Part shown: one piece after another, positions 27,440 through 35,878 of the stretch | How positions within the stretch are numbered: the stretch's first letter is position 1 | How the letters are laid out: each line of letters starts with the position of its first letter | Origin: Tindallia sp. MSAO_Bac2 | Lineage (GTDB): Bacteria > Bacillota > Clostridia > Peptostreptococcales > Tindalliaceae | Direction: 5' to 3' | Assembly (NCBI GenBank): GCA_003838145.1 | Contig: QYZZ01000089.1 | Span: 1 to 59,840, forward strand | Length of the DNA: 59,840 bases | Translations under genes and position numbers: made by a program | The notes under the pieces: generated by a model | Told to the model about the DNA's origin: nothing | Seen by the model: the letters and a program-made list of their open reading frames with translations, nothing else | Databases searched by the model: none

Positions 27440-28786
27440 ATGGCAAGACTTTTTGGAACCGACGGTGTACGGGGTATTGCCGGAGAAGACTTGACGGCGG
27501 AACTGGCATTTAAACTGGCTAAGGCTTGTGCGGTGGTGATGCTCAAAGATACTGAAAAGCCCCTGGCAATAATAGGAAAAGATACTAGGAAGTCCTGTGA
27601 TGCACTGGAAGCGGCGTTGAGTGCCGGATTTTTCAGTATGGGTGTTGATGTTGCATCTGTAGGTATCATTCCAACTCCTGGTGTGGCCTATCTAACGAAA
27701 AGTACCCGTGCGTCCTGTGGAGTTATGATTTCTGCTTCCCACAATCCTGCGGCATATAATGGAATTAAGTTCTTCGACGAAAAAGGATATAAACTGGATG
27801 ATACTCTGGAAGATGAGATTGAAGAAGTCATGAAAGATCCTGTGAAAATGACTTCTAATGTTGAAGCGAAGGAAATGGGTAAATGGCGTCAGCGTGAAGC
27901 GGATGTAGACCAATATATCAAACACCTTAAAGACGGCGTATCTTCTGATTTTACCTCCTTCCGAGTAACTCTGGACACAGCAAATGGAGCGGCCTGGCGA
28001 ATTGCTCCGGAAGTTTTTGCTGCATTGGGTGCAAAGGTTCATATAATAAACAATCAGCCTAATGGAATTAACATCAATGAACAATGTGGTTCCACTCACA
28101 CGAAATCACTTCAGGAAAAAGTGGTTCAGACAAAGAGTCATTTTGGCTTTGCGTATGATGGTGATGCCGACCGACTTATAGCAGTGGATGATACCGGAGC
28201 CATCGTTGACGGTGATAAGATCATGGCTTTGCTGGCATTAAGATTTAAGGAAAAAAACAAACTACCTAAAAATACGCTGGTAACCACTGTGATGAGTAAT
28301 GTTGGGCTTGAACTGGCACTTAAAGAGCAAGGTTGTCTTTTGGTGCGTACAAAAGTAGGGGACCGATATGTGCTGGAAGAGATGCAAAAAGAAGGCTATG
28401 TGCTGGGAGGTGAGCAGTCAGGACATATAATTTATCTTGAACAAAGCACTACCGGCGATGGCTTGCTGACATCTTTAATGTTAACATCACTAATGGCTGA
28501 AAAAAAAGAACCACTGTCAAAAATGGCTTCCGTGATGAAAAGCTATCCTCAGGTTCTGGTAAACGCAAAAGTCCAAAATAAGCTTAAAGACCAATATATG
28601 GATGATCCCGAGATATGCAGCGAAATTAAGTGTCTGGAAAAAGAAATGGACGGAAAAGGGCGTGTACTAATACGACCATCAGGAACTGAAGCTTTGGTTC
28701 GTGTTATGCTGGAGGGCGAAGACCAGGAAAAGCTAAGCCGCTTGGCGAAAAAACTGGCTAAGGTTATTGAAGAGCGCCTTGGGTAG
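27440..28786 (+). CDS. glmM: Phosphoglucosamine mutase
   Basis: A 448-residue enzyme converting glucosamine-6-phosphate to glucosamine-1-phosphate for peptidoglycan synthesis. It has FGTDGVRG at the N-terminus, the phosphoserine motif SASHNP (Ser100), the metal loop DGDADR and the C-terminal phosphate-binding RPSGTEALVRVM. Length is typical. It is followed at once by the glmS ribozyme and glmS. Confidence 0.97.
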   Translation: MARLFGTDGVRGIAGEDLTAELAFKLAKACAVVMLKDTEKPLAIIGKDTRKSCDALEAALSAGFFSMGVDVASVGIIPTPGVAYLTKSTRASCGVMISASHNPAAYNGIKFFDEKGYKLDDTLEDEIEEVMKDPVKMTSNVEAKEMGKWRQREADVDQYIKHLKDGVSSDFTSFRVTLDTANGAAWRIAPEVFAALGAKVHIINNQPNGININEQCGSTHTKSLQEKVVQTKSHFGFAYDGDADRLIAVDDTGAIVDGDKIMALLALRFKEKNKLPKNTLVTTVMSNVGLELALKEQGCLLVRTKVGDRYVLEEMQKEGYVLGGEQSGHIIYLEQSTTGDGLLTSLMLTSLMAEKKEPLSKMASVMKSYPQVLVNAKVQNKLKDQYMDDPEICSEIKCLEKEMDGKGRVLIRPSGTEALVRVMLEGEDQEKLSRLAKKLAKVIEERLG

Positions 28787-28839
28787 TGTTTATAGTTGGA
28801 AGGGGTGATGTCATGCTTAGAATGTAAAAATTGAATAGC

Positions 28840-29015
28840 AAAACCAAGCGCCTGAACTTGCTTAATATGCGAGTTGACGAGGAACAGGGAGGATCGAGAT
28901 TTCGGCGGATGCCCTGCGGTGACTTCACCACCGATAAAGAAGCTACAAAACTGGCAAGCGATTGGCAGTACAAAGGGTTTCGGGTGAAAACCTGTGGCAG
29001 CAGTCAGAGGTTCAT
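28840..29015 (+). promoter_or_regulatory. glmS ribozyme (GlcN6P-responsive self-cleaving riboswitch)
   Basis: The leader of glmS contains the conserved core: AAGCGCCTGAACT (cleavage expected between A28847 and G28848), AGTTGACGAGG, ATCGAGATTTCGGCGGATG and CCCTGCGGT. Glucosamine-6-phosphate acts as cofactor for self-cleavage, which destabilises glmS mRNA. Exact 3' boundary is approximate. Confidence 0.93.
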
Positions 29016-29058
29016 TTTTAATGCAATCAATCAGATATGCCTGAAAGGAGACTATTAT

Positions 29059-30888
29059 ATGTGCGGTATTGTTGGATACATTGGAGATGAGCAATCTGCT
29101 CCAATATTGATGGAAGGACTACAAAAATTAGAGTATAGAGGTTATGATTCTGCAGGAGTGGCTATTTATTCAGGTAGTGGAATTACTGTAAGGAAATTTA
29201 AGGGGAGACTGGCGGTGCTGGAAGAGCATCTGAATAATCATCGTATTACCGGAACCTTGGGAGTTGGACATACACGCTGGGCTACACATGGTGAACCAAA
29301 CGATATCAACGCTCACCCGCATTCCAGTTCCGGGGGAAGCATTGCTGTTGTTCATAATGGGATAATCGAAAATTATATGAAACTGAAAGAATGGTTAAAC
29401 AGTCTGGGTACAGAGTTTAAAACTGAAACAGATACAGAAGTTATAGCCCATCTTGTAGAGTATTATTATGAAGGTAACCTGATCGAAGCCGTCCAAAAAG
29501 CTATTCACAGAATGGAAGGCGCTTATGCTATTGGCGTGATCTGCAAAGATCACCCGGATACGCTGGTAGCAGTTCGGAAAGACAGTCCGTTAGTGGTAGG
29601 CATCGGTCAGGGGGAAAATTTCATTGCTTCTGATATTCCGGCTTTGCTGAAATATACAAGAGATGTATATTTTCTTGAAGATGGTGAAATGGCAGTCCTT
29701 ACCAAAGACCATATAGATATTTTGGATGAACTGGGAATGCCGGTGGAAAGAAATGTTTTTAAAGTAACCTGGGATCTGGAATCTGCAGAAAAAGGCGGGT
29801 ATGAACATTTCATGCTTAAAGAAATGCATGAACAGCCCAAGGCGGTTCGTGACACGTTAATGCCACGTTTGGACGACAACAACCGGATTGTTCTTGATGA
29901 ATTAAGTCTGACACCGGATCAGCTGCAGGCTTTCAACAAAATTGTCATCATTGCCTGTGGCACTGCGTGGCACGCCGGGCTGGTCGGGAAAACAGCTATT
30001 GAAAAATTTGCCCGTATACCGGTGGAAGTAGAGATTGCATCGGAGTTTCGGTACAGAGACCCTTTTGTAGATGAAAAAACATTGTTAATTGCAGTTAGTC
30101 AATCTGGCGAGACAGCTGATACATTGGCTGCCCTGAGAGAGGCTAAATCAAAAGGCGCTCATATCATGACGGTGACCAATGTGGTAGGAAGCCGTATTTC
30201 CAGGGAAGCACAGGATGTTTTTTATACCTGGGCAGGACCGGAAATTGCCGTAGCATCGACAAAAGCCTATATTACTCAGGTGGTGGCACTTTATTTGCTC
30301 GGCCTTTCTATGGCGGAACTAAAAGGTTTGATGAAAGCCAGTGATGTGGAGGCCGTAGTTCAGGAACTTAAGGAACTGCCAAACAAAATACAACAAATCC
30401 TGGAGCATCAGGAAAAAATACAGGAGCTGGCCAACAAACAAATTCATCAGCAACATGCATTCTATATTGGGCGTGGATTGGATGATTATACCGCCAGAGA
30501 AGGATCTTTAAAATTAAAAGAGATATCCTATGTACACTCTGAAGCAATTGCTGCCGGTGAGCTGAAGCATGGAACCATCGCATTGCTGGAACAGGGAACA
30601 TTGGTTGTTGCAATGGCAACTCAGGAGTATCTGTATGATAAAATGTTATCAAATATGAAAGAAGTGAAAGCCAGAGGTGCTTATGTAGTGGCTGTTACAA
30701 AAAAATCTCTTGAAGAGGAAGTGAATCAGTCAGCCGACATCGTTTTAAGCATACCAGATACATTAGATATTCTGACGCCTGTATTATCTGTAGTTCCGCT
30801 ACAGCTTTTCGCATATTATATGGCAGTCGCAAGGGGTGCGGATGTGGACAAACCAAAAAATTTGGCAAAATCAGTTACGGTAGAATAG
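29059..30888 (+). CDS. glmS: Glutamine--fructose-6-phosphate aminotransferase
   Basis: A 609-residue enzyme making glucosamine-6-phosphate from fructose-6-phosphate and glutamine. The start at 29059 exposes the catalytic Cys2 (MCGIVGYIG) after AAAGGAG; an upstream in-frame reading through the ribozyme is not coding. The glutaminase domain has GHTRWATHG, the isomerase domains have CGTAWHAG, SQSGETADT and the C-terminal KNLAKSVTVE. It is feedback-controlled by the ribozyme in its leader and lies downstream of glmM, making a compact amino-sugar unit. Confidence 0.98.
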   Translation: MCGIVGYIGDEQSAPILMEGLQKLEYRGYDSAGVAIYSGSGITVRKFKGRLAVLEEHLNNHRITGTLGVGHTRWATHGEPNDINAHPHSSSGGSIAVVHNGIIENYMKLKEWLNSLGTEFKTETDTEVIAHLVEYYYEGNLIEAVQKAIHRMEGAYAIGVICKDHPDTLVAVRKDSPLVVGIGQGENFIASDIPALLKYTRDVYFLEDGEMAVLTKDHIDILDELGMPVERNVFKVTWDLESAEKGGYEHFMLKEMHEQPKAVRDTLMPRLDDNNRIVLDELSLTPDQLQAFNKIVIIACGTAWHAGLVGKTAIEKFARIPVEVEIASEFRYRDPFVDEKTLLIAVSQSGETADTLAALREAKSKGAHIMTVTNVVGSRISREAQDVFYTWAGPEIAVASTKAYITQVVALYLLGLSMAELKGLMKASDVEAVVQELKELPNKIQQILEHQEKIQELANKQIHQQHAFYIGRGLDDYTAREGSLKLKEISYVHSEAIAAGELKHGTIALLEQGTLVVAMATQEYLYDKMLSNMKEVKARGAYVVAVTKKSLEEEVNQSADIVLSIPDTLDILTPVLSVVPLQLFAYYMAVARGADVDKPKNLAKSVTVE

Positions 30889-30923
30889 TTATTAAACCGG
30901 CGGAGAAAATGTTGTCCCCTCCC

Positions 30924-30980
30924 AAAAAACATCTACACTGACAAAAAAACATCTACACAGTAACAAAAAAGTTTTACACT
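30924..30980. repeat. three short direct repeats, possible IS end remnant
   Basis: CATCTACAC (30930), CATCTACAC (30950) and GTTTTACAC (30971), each preceded by an A6-A7 run, are spaced 20 and 21 bp. Such A-run-plus-TACAC repeats resemble the subterminal repeats at ends of IS21-family elements; no transposase gene remains. A protein-binding array is the alternative. Confidence 0.35.
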
Positions 30981-31041
30981 GGGAAGGCAGGAAACACAGG
31001 GAAAACAGGATATAATATAAGGAACAAGGAAAACAACACCG

Positions 31042-31081
31042 CCCCAGGCACATCCTTTTCAGGATTTCCCTGGGGATTTTT
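31042..31081 (+). terminator. probable terminator downstream of glmS
   Basis: CCCCAGG (31042-31048) pairs with CCTGGGG (31069-31075), with an inner ATCCT/AGGAT stem, followed by ATTTTT. It lies 150 bp after the glmS stop. Confidence 0.6.
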
Positions 31082-31396
31082 ATGACTATGGAAACAGTAA
31101 TCGCAATTGCCTCTCTGTACTCATAACGGGTATAAATAATATTTAAATTGGAAGACTTGAAATGTATTTGTTTTGTAATCTGATCAATTAATTGAAAAAA
31201 TTCAGTAGATTGATCAAAAGAAAACATAGAGTTGAATTATGCAATGAAGTTAAATAAGACAGCTGACATAAATTTTTTAGTAGAAATAATGGTTATCCTG
31301 ATTGCTTGTATGTCTGGAAAACGTGTGAGCAGAAGGTTTAAGAGAAAAAGAAAATGATTGACTAAAAATTAACGAAAATTAAAATTAAAACAAATA

Positions 31397-31425
31397 TTGA
31401 AATTTATTCCGTGGAGGTGTATAAT
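31397..31425 (+). promoter_or_regulatory. sigma-A promoter of the first TctC-type gene
   Basis: TTGAAA (31397-31402), 17 bp, TATAAT (31420-31425), leaving a leader of about 115 nt. The hexamers and spacing are identical to the promoter of the second paralogue at 32760. Confidence 0.75.
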
Positions 31426-31546
31426 ATGCAATATTATTAAAAAATTCAAATAAATTCAAAAATAAGGAGGTGGGTTGCGGAATATATTTATTGTAAACAA
31501 GAAAAATTTTGATTACTAATAAGCTATTAATAAAGGGGGAAGTTTT

Positions 31547-32593
31547 ATGAAAAAAAATAAGTTGTGGATTATGCTACTGGTGTTTATGATGACCTTTTCG
31601 CTGTTAGCTGGGTGTGGTGGAAACGATGCACCTGCTGATGAACCTGAGCCAGAACCAGCAGATGATGCTGAAGAAACGGCAGAAGCACCTGCTGATGAGC
31701 CTGAAGAAGACGTGGAAATTGATATTATTGTAGGCTTTGGTGCGGGTGGTTCCAACGATTTGGCAGCCAGATACATGGCGGAGGCCCTTCGTGAACATGG
31801 AATTATAGCGAATGTTGTTAATATGCCAGGTGGAATGGGAACAGAGGCAGCATACTACATGACTCAGCAAAGACCTGATGCAAACATGTTCTTCTGGAGC
31901 CAGGCAATGACCCTGATTTTTGAGCCAGCCATTGATGACAGAGGATTTACCATTGATGATTTTGTTCCGGTTGGGATGCTGGCAAGCCCCACGTTTAGTT
32001 TGGGTTCCAGAGCAGAAGCACCTTGGTCTGACTGGGATGAATTAATCGAATACATTCAGGAGAACCCAGGTGAAGTAAGTGTGGGAGGTCAGGGAGAAGG
32101 AAGTATGATGCACTTTTACTTAACTCGAATGCTTCCGCCTGATGAACTTGACTATATTTACACAGCTTTTGCAGGGGGTGCTGATGTATCCTTGAACCTG
32201 ACAGGTGGACACGTGGATTTAGGACATTTAAGCCTTGCTGCAGCCAGACCATTGCATGAAGAAGGCGATATGACAGTATTGGTAAATACTCAGGTTCTCA
32301 TGGATAGAGATCCATTGATGCCTGATATACCAAACATTACGGAAGTATCTGATGCACCTGCTGAGCCACACTCTATCTCCCTTTTTGCAATACCGGGAAC
32401 AGACGAGGCACTTATTGATAGGATCAGTAAGGCCATGGAAGCCGTGGCGCAGGATGAAAAACTTCAGGAAAACTACTTCAACAGCGGTCTTATCGCACAT
32501 TACTTGAATCCAGAGGAAACTTTGGACTTCTATATGCAAATACAGGAAGAAATGGTTCCTGTTTTCCAGGAGTGGCATCAAACAATAGATTAA
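31547..32593 (+). CDS. tctC: TTT transporter substrate-binding lipoprotein, copy 1
   Basis: A 348-residue TctC/Bug-family binding protein for tripartite tricarboxylate-type transport. The signal peptide ends at lipobox LLAGC (Cys23), then a Glu/Pro/Ala-rich acidic linker to about residue 60, then the binding domain (VGFGAGGSNDLAARYMAE, NVVNMPGGMGTEAAYY, LTGGHVDLGHLSLAAARPLH). Compared with classical Bug proteins the ligand loops are divergent but shared with the next two genes. RBS GGGGGAAG. Followed by its own terminator. The ligand is probably a carboxylate; unknown. Confidence 0.9.
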   Translation: MKKNKLWIMLLVFMMTFSLLAGCGGNDAPADEPEPEPADDAEETAEAPADEPEEDVEIDIIVGFGAGGSNDLAARYMAEALREHGIIANVVNMPGGMGTEAAYYMTQQRPDANMFFWSQAMTLIFEPAIDDRGFTIDDFVPVGMLASPTFSLGSRAEAPWSDWDELIEYIQENPGEVSVGGQGEGSMMHFYLTRMLPPDELDYIYTAFAGGADVSLNLTGGHVDLGHLSLAAARPLHEEGDMTVLVNTQVLMDRDPLMPDIPNITEVSDAPAEPHSISLFAIPGTDEALIDRISKAMEAVAQDEKLQENYFNSGLIAHYLNPEETLDFYMQIQEEMVPVFQEWHQTID

Positions 32594-32628
32594 AATGTTA
32601 TAATGTGTAGAGACAGAGAAGAGTTAGT

Positions 32629-32663
32629 AATAGGCTGCTTGTAAAAGCAGCCTATTATTTTTT
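32629..32663 (+). terminator. intrinsic terminator after TctC copy 1
   Basis: AATAGGCTGC (32629-32638) pairs perfectly with GCAGCCTATT (32647-32656), followed by ATTTTTT. Confidence 0.85.
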
Positions 32664-32759
32664 GATGAAAAAAGGAACAAATCGATGCTCTGAAAACATT
32701 GTAAAATCAATGTTTTTAACAGATTGATTATTTTTTGACGATTTTGACTTGATTAAACA

Positions 32760-32788
32760 TTGAAATATCAGCACATTTGTTGTATAAT
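32760..32788 (+). promoter_or_regulatory. sigma-A promoter of TctC copy 2
   Basis: TTGAAA (32760-32765), 17 bp, TATAAT (32783-32788), downstream of the terminator of copy 1. This and the preceding terminator account for most of the 322-bp gap 32594-32915. Confidence 0.8.
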
Positions 32789-32915
32789 GACTCCGAGTTT
32801 AGAGGCATTCACAATTTAACCATTATATGTAAATGGCTGGGAGGTGAGATGCGAAAGAACTATATCATCTTATGTTGTAGCGAAGCTAGTTATAAAAAAG
32901 GGGGAGTTGCACAAA

Positions 32916-33965
32916 ATGACAAAGAAAAAAGTTTTATTGTTAATGCTGGCTATGGTAATGGTTGTTTCTTTACTGGCAGGTTGTGGATCACCGGATGCTG
33001 AACCGGAAGAAGAGCCAGAACCAGATACACCCAACGGAGAAGAAGTTGTTGAAGAGCCAGCAGCAGAAGAACTTGAAGAAATTGATATTGATATCGTTGT
33101 AGGATTTGGAGCAGGTGGATCCAATGATCTTTCAGCCCGTTATCTGGCTGAGGCAATGCATGCTCATGGCATTAATGCAAACGTAGTAAATATGCCAGGA
33201 GGTATGGGTACGGAAGCTGCATATCATGTTTCAACACAAGCTCCAGATTCTCATATGTTCATGTGGGCTCATCCGCTGATTATGTCTTTTGAACCTGCAG
33301 CAGGAGACAGGGGTTATACTATCCATGATTTTGATCCGGCAGGTCTTGTTGCCAGTCCAACCTTTGCATTGGCCTCAAAAGCTGATGCGCCATGGGATGA
33401 TATGGATAGCCTGATTGAGTACATCCAGGAAAACCCTGGTGAAGTTGTACTGGGTGGTCAGGGAGAAGGCAACATGATGCACTTTATTGCAGAACTGATT
33501 CTGGATCCGGATGAGCTGGACTACAGCTACGTTGGTTTTGGTGGTGGAGCTGATGTAGCCCTGAACCTGACAGGTGGACATGTTGATTTGGGGCACTTAA
33601 GTTTAGCGGCAGCAAGACCACTGCACGAAGACGGTGATTTAACTGTATTGGTTAATACGCAGATCCTTATCGATCGAGATCCATTAATGCCAGACATACC
33701 AAATATCGATGAGTTTGGTATTGATGCAAGAGAGCCTCATCCACTGGGTCTCTGGGCACCAACAGGAGCTCCTCAGGAGTTAATTGATCGTGTCAGCAGT
33801 GCTGTAGAAGAGATTGCTCAGGATGAAGAATTTATCCAAAACTATCAGGATATTGGTGTAGTTGCTCATTATCTTAACCCTCAAGAGCAGTGGGACTTCT
33901 TCATGGAAGTAGAAGATGATATGATTCCACGTTTTGTTGAGTGGTTAGAAGCATTTGACGGCTAA
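32916..33965 (+). CDS. tctC: TTT transporter substrate-binding lipoprotein, copy 2
   Basis: A 349-residue paralogue of the preceding gene with the same layout: lipobox LLAGC (Cys23), acidic linker, VGFGAGGSNDLSARYLAE, NVVNMPGGMGTEAAYH and LTGGHVDLGHLSLAAARPLH. ATG 32916 follows AAAGGGGGAG; an in-frame ATG at 32844 is rejected because it precedes the ribosome site and signal peptide. It has its own promoter, so it can be expressed separately from copy 1. Confidence 0.9.
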   Translation: MTKKKVLLLMLAMVMVVSLLAGCGSPDAEPEEEPEPDTPNGEEVVEEPAAEELEEIDIDIVVGFGAGGSNDLSARYLAEAMHAHGINANVVNMPGGMGTEAAYHVSTQAPDSHMFMWAHPLIMSFEPAAGDRGYTIHDFDPAGLVASPTFALASKADAPWDDMDSLIEYIQENPGEVVLGGQGEGNMMHFIAELILDPDELDYSYVGFGGGADVALNLTGGHVDLGHLSLAAARPLHEDGDLTVLVNTQILIDRDPLMPDIPNIDEFGIDAREPHPLGLWAPTGAPQELIDRVSSAVEEIAQDEEFIQNYQDIGVVAHYLNPQEQWDFFMEVEDDMIPRFVEWLEAFDG

Positions 33966-34113
33966 TTAACCCATAAAGTATCAGTTTGGAAATTACATTA
34001 ATTATAAGCGTTAAATTGGTTTGGTTAATGCTGGGATTCAAAAGCACGAAGTGACGGAGCGTGTGATTACAAATACTTGCTCCGGCCAAACCCCTTGTAA
34101 ACTTATCAGCCAG

Positions 34114-34143
34114 CAGCGATTCTTATCATGATAAGAATCGCTG
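34114..34143. repeat. perfect 30-bp palindrome upstream of TctC copy 3
   Basis: The two 15-nt arms beginning CAGCGATTCTTATCA are fully self-complementary with no spacer. No T-run follows. It lies 40 bp upstream of the copy 3 start and may be an operator or an mRNA hairpin that protects or insulates the downstream message. Confidence 0.8.
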
Positions 34144-34183
34144 TGTAATAAAAGGATAAAGGTAAAAAGGGGGAAATAAGTGT

Positions 34184-35233
34184 ATGAGTAGCAGAAAAAT
34201 TTTAAGTTTGTTGTTGGTTTTAATGTTGGTAGGAGCTATGGTAACGGGATGTGGGGGAGAAGAACCTGCAGAAGCACCGGAAGAACCTGCTGAAACTGAA
34301 GAAACAGCTGAAGCATCAGAAGAGCCGGCGGAAGAGCCGGAAGAAGAAATTGACATCGATATCGTTGTAGGATTTGGAGCAGGCGGTTCAAACGACCTGA
34401 CAGCCAGATATATGGCCGAGCATATGAGAGAGTTTGGAATTAATGCCAACGTTGTTAATATGCCTGGTGGAATGAGCACTGAGGCCGCCTACTATGTGTC
34501 AAACCAGTCTACGGATGCCAACATGTTTTTCTGGGGTCACACAGGTCCACTTCTATTTGAACCTGCAGCAGGAGACAGAGGTTATACCATCGATGATTTT
34601 GAGCCTATTGCAACCCTGGCCAGTCCAACCTTTGTTATTGGAAATCGTCAGGGCGCTCCCTGGGAAACACTGGATGAACTGATTGAGTACATTCAGGATA
34701 ATCCAAATGATGTGACTTTCGGTGGACAGGGAGAAGGTAATGTACGCCACTATATTGTTGAGCAAATATTGCCGCCGGACGAACTGGATTATGTATTCGT
34801 TGGTTTGGAAGGTGGAGCAGATGTTGCTTTAAACTTGACTGGTGGACATGTGGATGTTGGTCACTTGAGTTTGGCCGCAGCTGTTCCATTGCATCAAGAC
34901 GGAGATATGACGGTAATGGTTAATACACAGCCGTTAACTGAAAGAGATGAGCTGATGCCTGAAGTTCCTAATGTTTCAGAATATGGAATAGAAGAAGGAC
35001 GGGAAAGACATCCAATTGCCCTTTGGGCCGTTAAGGGAACGGATCAGGAACTGAAGGATCGGCTTTCCAATGCAATAAGAGAAATTGCAGAAATGCCAGA
35101 GCTTCAGGAAAGCTTCAAGGACATGGGTGTTGTTGCCCATTACTTGGATGCTGACGAAACCTGGGACTTTTACATGGATGTAAATGACACCATGGTGCCA
35201 GACTATATTGAATGGGTAGAACAACTTGACTAA
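34184..35233 (+). CDS. tctC: TTT transporter substrate-binding lipoprotein, copy 3
   Basis: A 349-residue third paralogue: lipobox MVTGC (Cys23), acidic linker, VGFGAGGSNDLTARYMAE, NVVNMPGGMSTEAAYY, LTGGHVDVGHLSLAAAVPLH. It keeps the same core motifs but differs more in the ligand-proximal stretch (NQSTDANMFFWGHT), which could mean a different substrate. It lies just upstream of tctB and tctA, separated by a hairpin that may lower membrane-subunit expression relative to the binding protein. Confidence 0.9.
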   Translation: MSSRKILSLLLVLMLVGAMVTGCGGEEPAEAPEEPAETEETAEASEEPAEEPEEEIDIDIVVGFGAGGSNDLTARYMAEHMREFGINANVVNMPGGMSTEAAYYVSNQSTDANMFFWGHTGPLLFEPAAGDRGYTIDDFEPIATLASPTFVIGNRQGAPWETLDELIEYIQDNPNDVTFGGQGEGNVRHYIVEQILPPDELDYVFVGLEGGADVALNLTGGHVDVGHLSLAAAVPLHQDGDMTVMVNTQPLTERDELMPEVPNVSEYGIEEGRERHPIALWAVKGTDQELKDRLSNAIREIAEMPELQESFKDMGVVAHYLDADETWDFYMDVNDTMVPDYIEWVEQLD

Positions 35234-35285
35234 ACATAATAAATTTTACACAGCAAAGAAATTGAATTGATACAATAAAGGAAGG

Positions 35286-35316
35286 GCCCTGAGTGTTCAA
35301 GCATTAAACTCAGGGC
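35286..35316 (+). other. intercistronic hairpin between TctC copy 3 and tctB
   Basis: GCCCTGAGT (35286-35294) pairs perfectly with ACTCAGGGC (35308-35316). No T-run follows, so it is more likely an mRNA-stabilising or attenuating stem than a terminator. Confidence 0.6.
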
Positions 35317-35375
35317 TCTGCCCTAAAAGGAATTATGATAGATTCATAACAAAGATCGAGTCAGGAGTGAGAAAA

Positions 35376-35864
35376 ATGAGTTCGAAGGGACTATTATCAC
35401 TTAATTCAAAAGTAGGACTGGTGGTTGCTGCCCTTTCACTGGGAGGATATGCTTGGACTTTTACATCATCTTTGAGAACGATGGAGTTATTTGTACCAAG
35501 AATTTCATTACTTCTTATGGTGTTGGGAGGCATACTGGTTCCTGTCAGAGAAATTATGAAGCCTGAAACAAAAGTTGAATTTAAATTGACTGGAAAACTG
35601 CCCTACGCTATAGCGATTGCTATATTTATGTGGGCATATTCCTGGTCTTTTAGAAATATAGGGCTGGTAACATCTACCTTTGCTTTTTTATTTGTATGGT
35701 GGCTTTGGACAGTTTATCGTGATGCAAGGAGAAAGAATGACTTTAGTAAATTTGGTAAAACCGTAGTGAAGATGGCTGCGTTGGCGGTGACAGTTTCCAT
35801 CGTTATACATGTATTATTTATTGAATTACTGTCCATGTACATGCCTAGAACACCATTGCCTTAA
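35376..35864 (+). CDS. tctB: TTT transporter small membrane subunit
   Basis: A 162-residue protein with about four membrane helices, matching TctB in size, topology and position directly before tctA. TctB proteins are poorly conserved. ATG 35376 lies 8 nt after AGGAG; the GTG at 35367 overlaps the ribosome site and is rejected. It associates with TctA in the membrane. Confidence 0.85.
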   Translation: MSSKGLLSLNSKVGLVVAALSLGGYAWTFTSSLRTMELFVPRISLLLMVLGGILVPVREIMKPETKVEFKLTGKLPYAIAIAIFMWAYSWSFRNIGLVTSTFAFLFVWWLWTVYRDARRKNDFSKFGKTVVKMAALAVTVSIVIHVLFIELLSMYMPRTPLP

Positions 35865-35878
35865 AGGGGGGATAATTA

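Larger units (their letters stand above)
30889..31396. other. long non-coding region between glmS and the TTT cluster
   Basis: About 500 bp without a credible gene. It holds the short direct repeats at 30924, a TATAAT at 31011 without a good -35 box, and the hairpin at 31042. The remainder (31085-31390) is AT-rich and shows nothing recognisable. A 111-codon minus-strand frame here looks non-coding. Confidence 0.5.

Noticed and set aside
28831-29058. N-terminal extension of GlmS
   Set aside because: The stretch is the glmS ribozyme; GlmS needs Cys at position 2, which is given by the ATG at 29059.
30924-30980. CRISPR-like short repeats
   Set aside because: Only three imperfect 9-nt repeats with A-run spacers and no cas genes; the size is far below a CRISPR unit.
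30892-31227. 111-codon minus-strand frame after glmS
   Set aside because: Biased Cys/Phe/Leu-rich composition, no ribosome site, and it runs through the repeats and the terminator hairpin.
31475-31519. Short TTG-initiated leader peptide before the first TctC gene
   Set aside because: The AAGGAGGTG ribosome site is only 2 nt from the TTG, which is too close, and no regulatory codons are evident.
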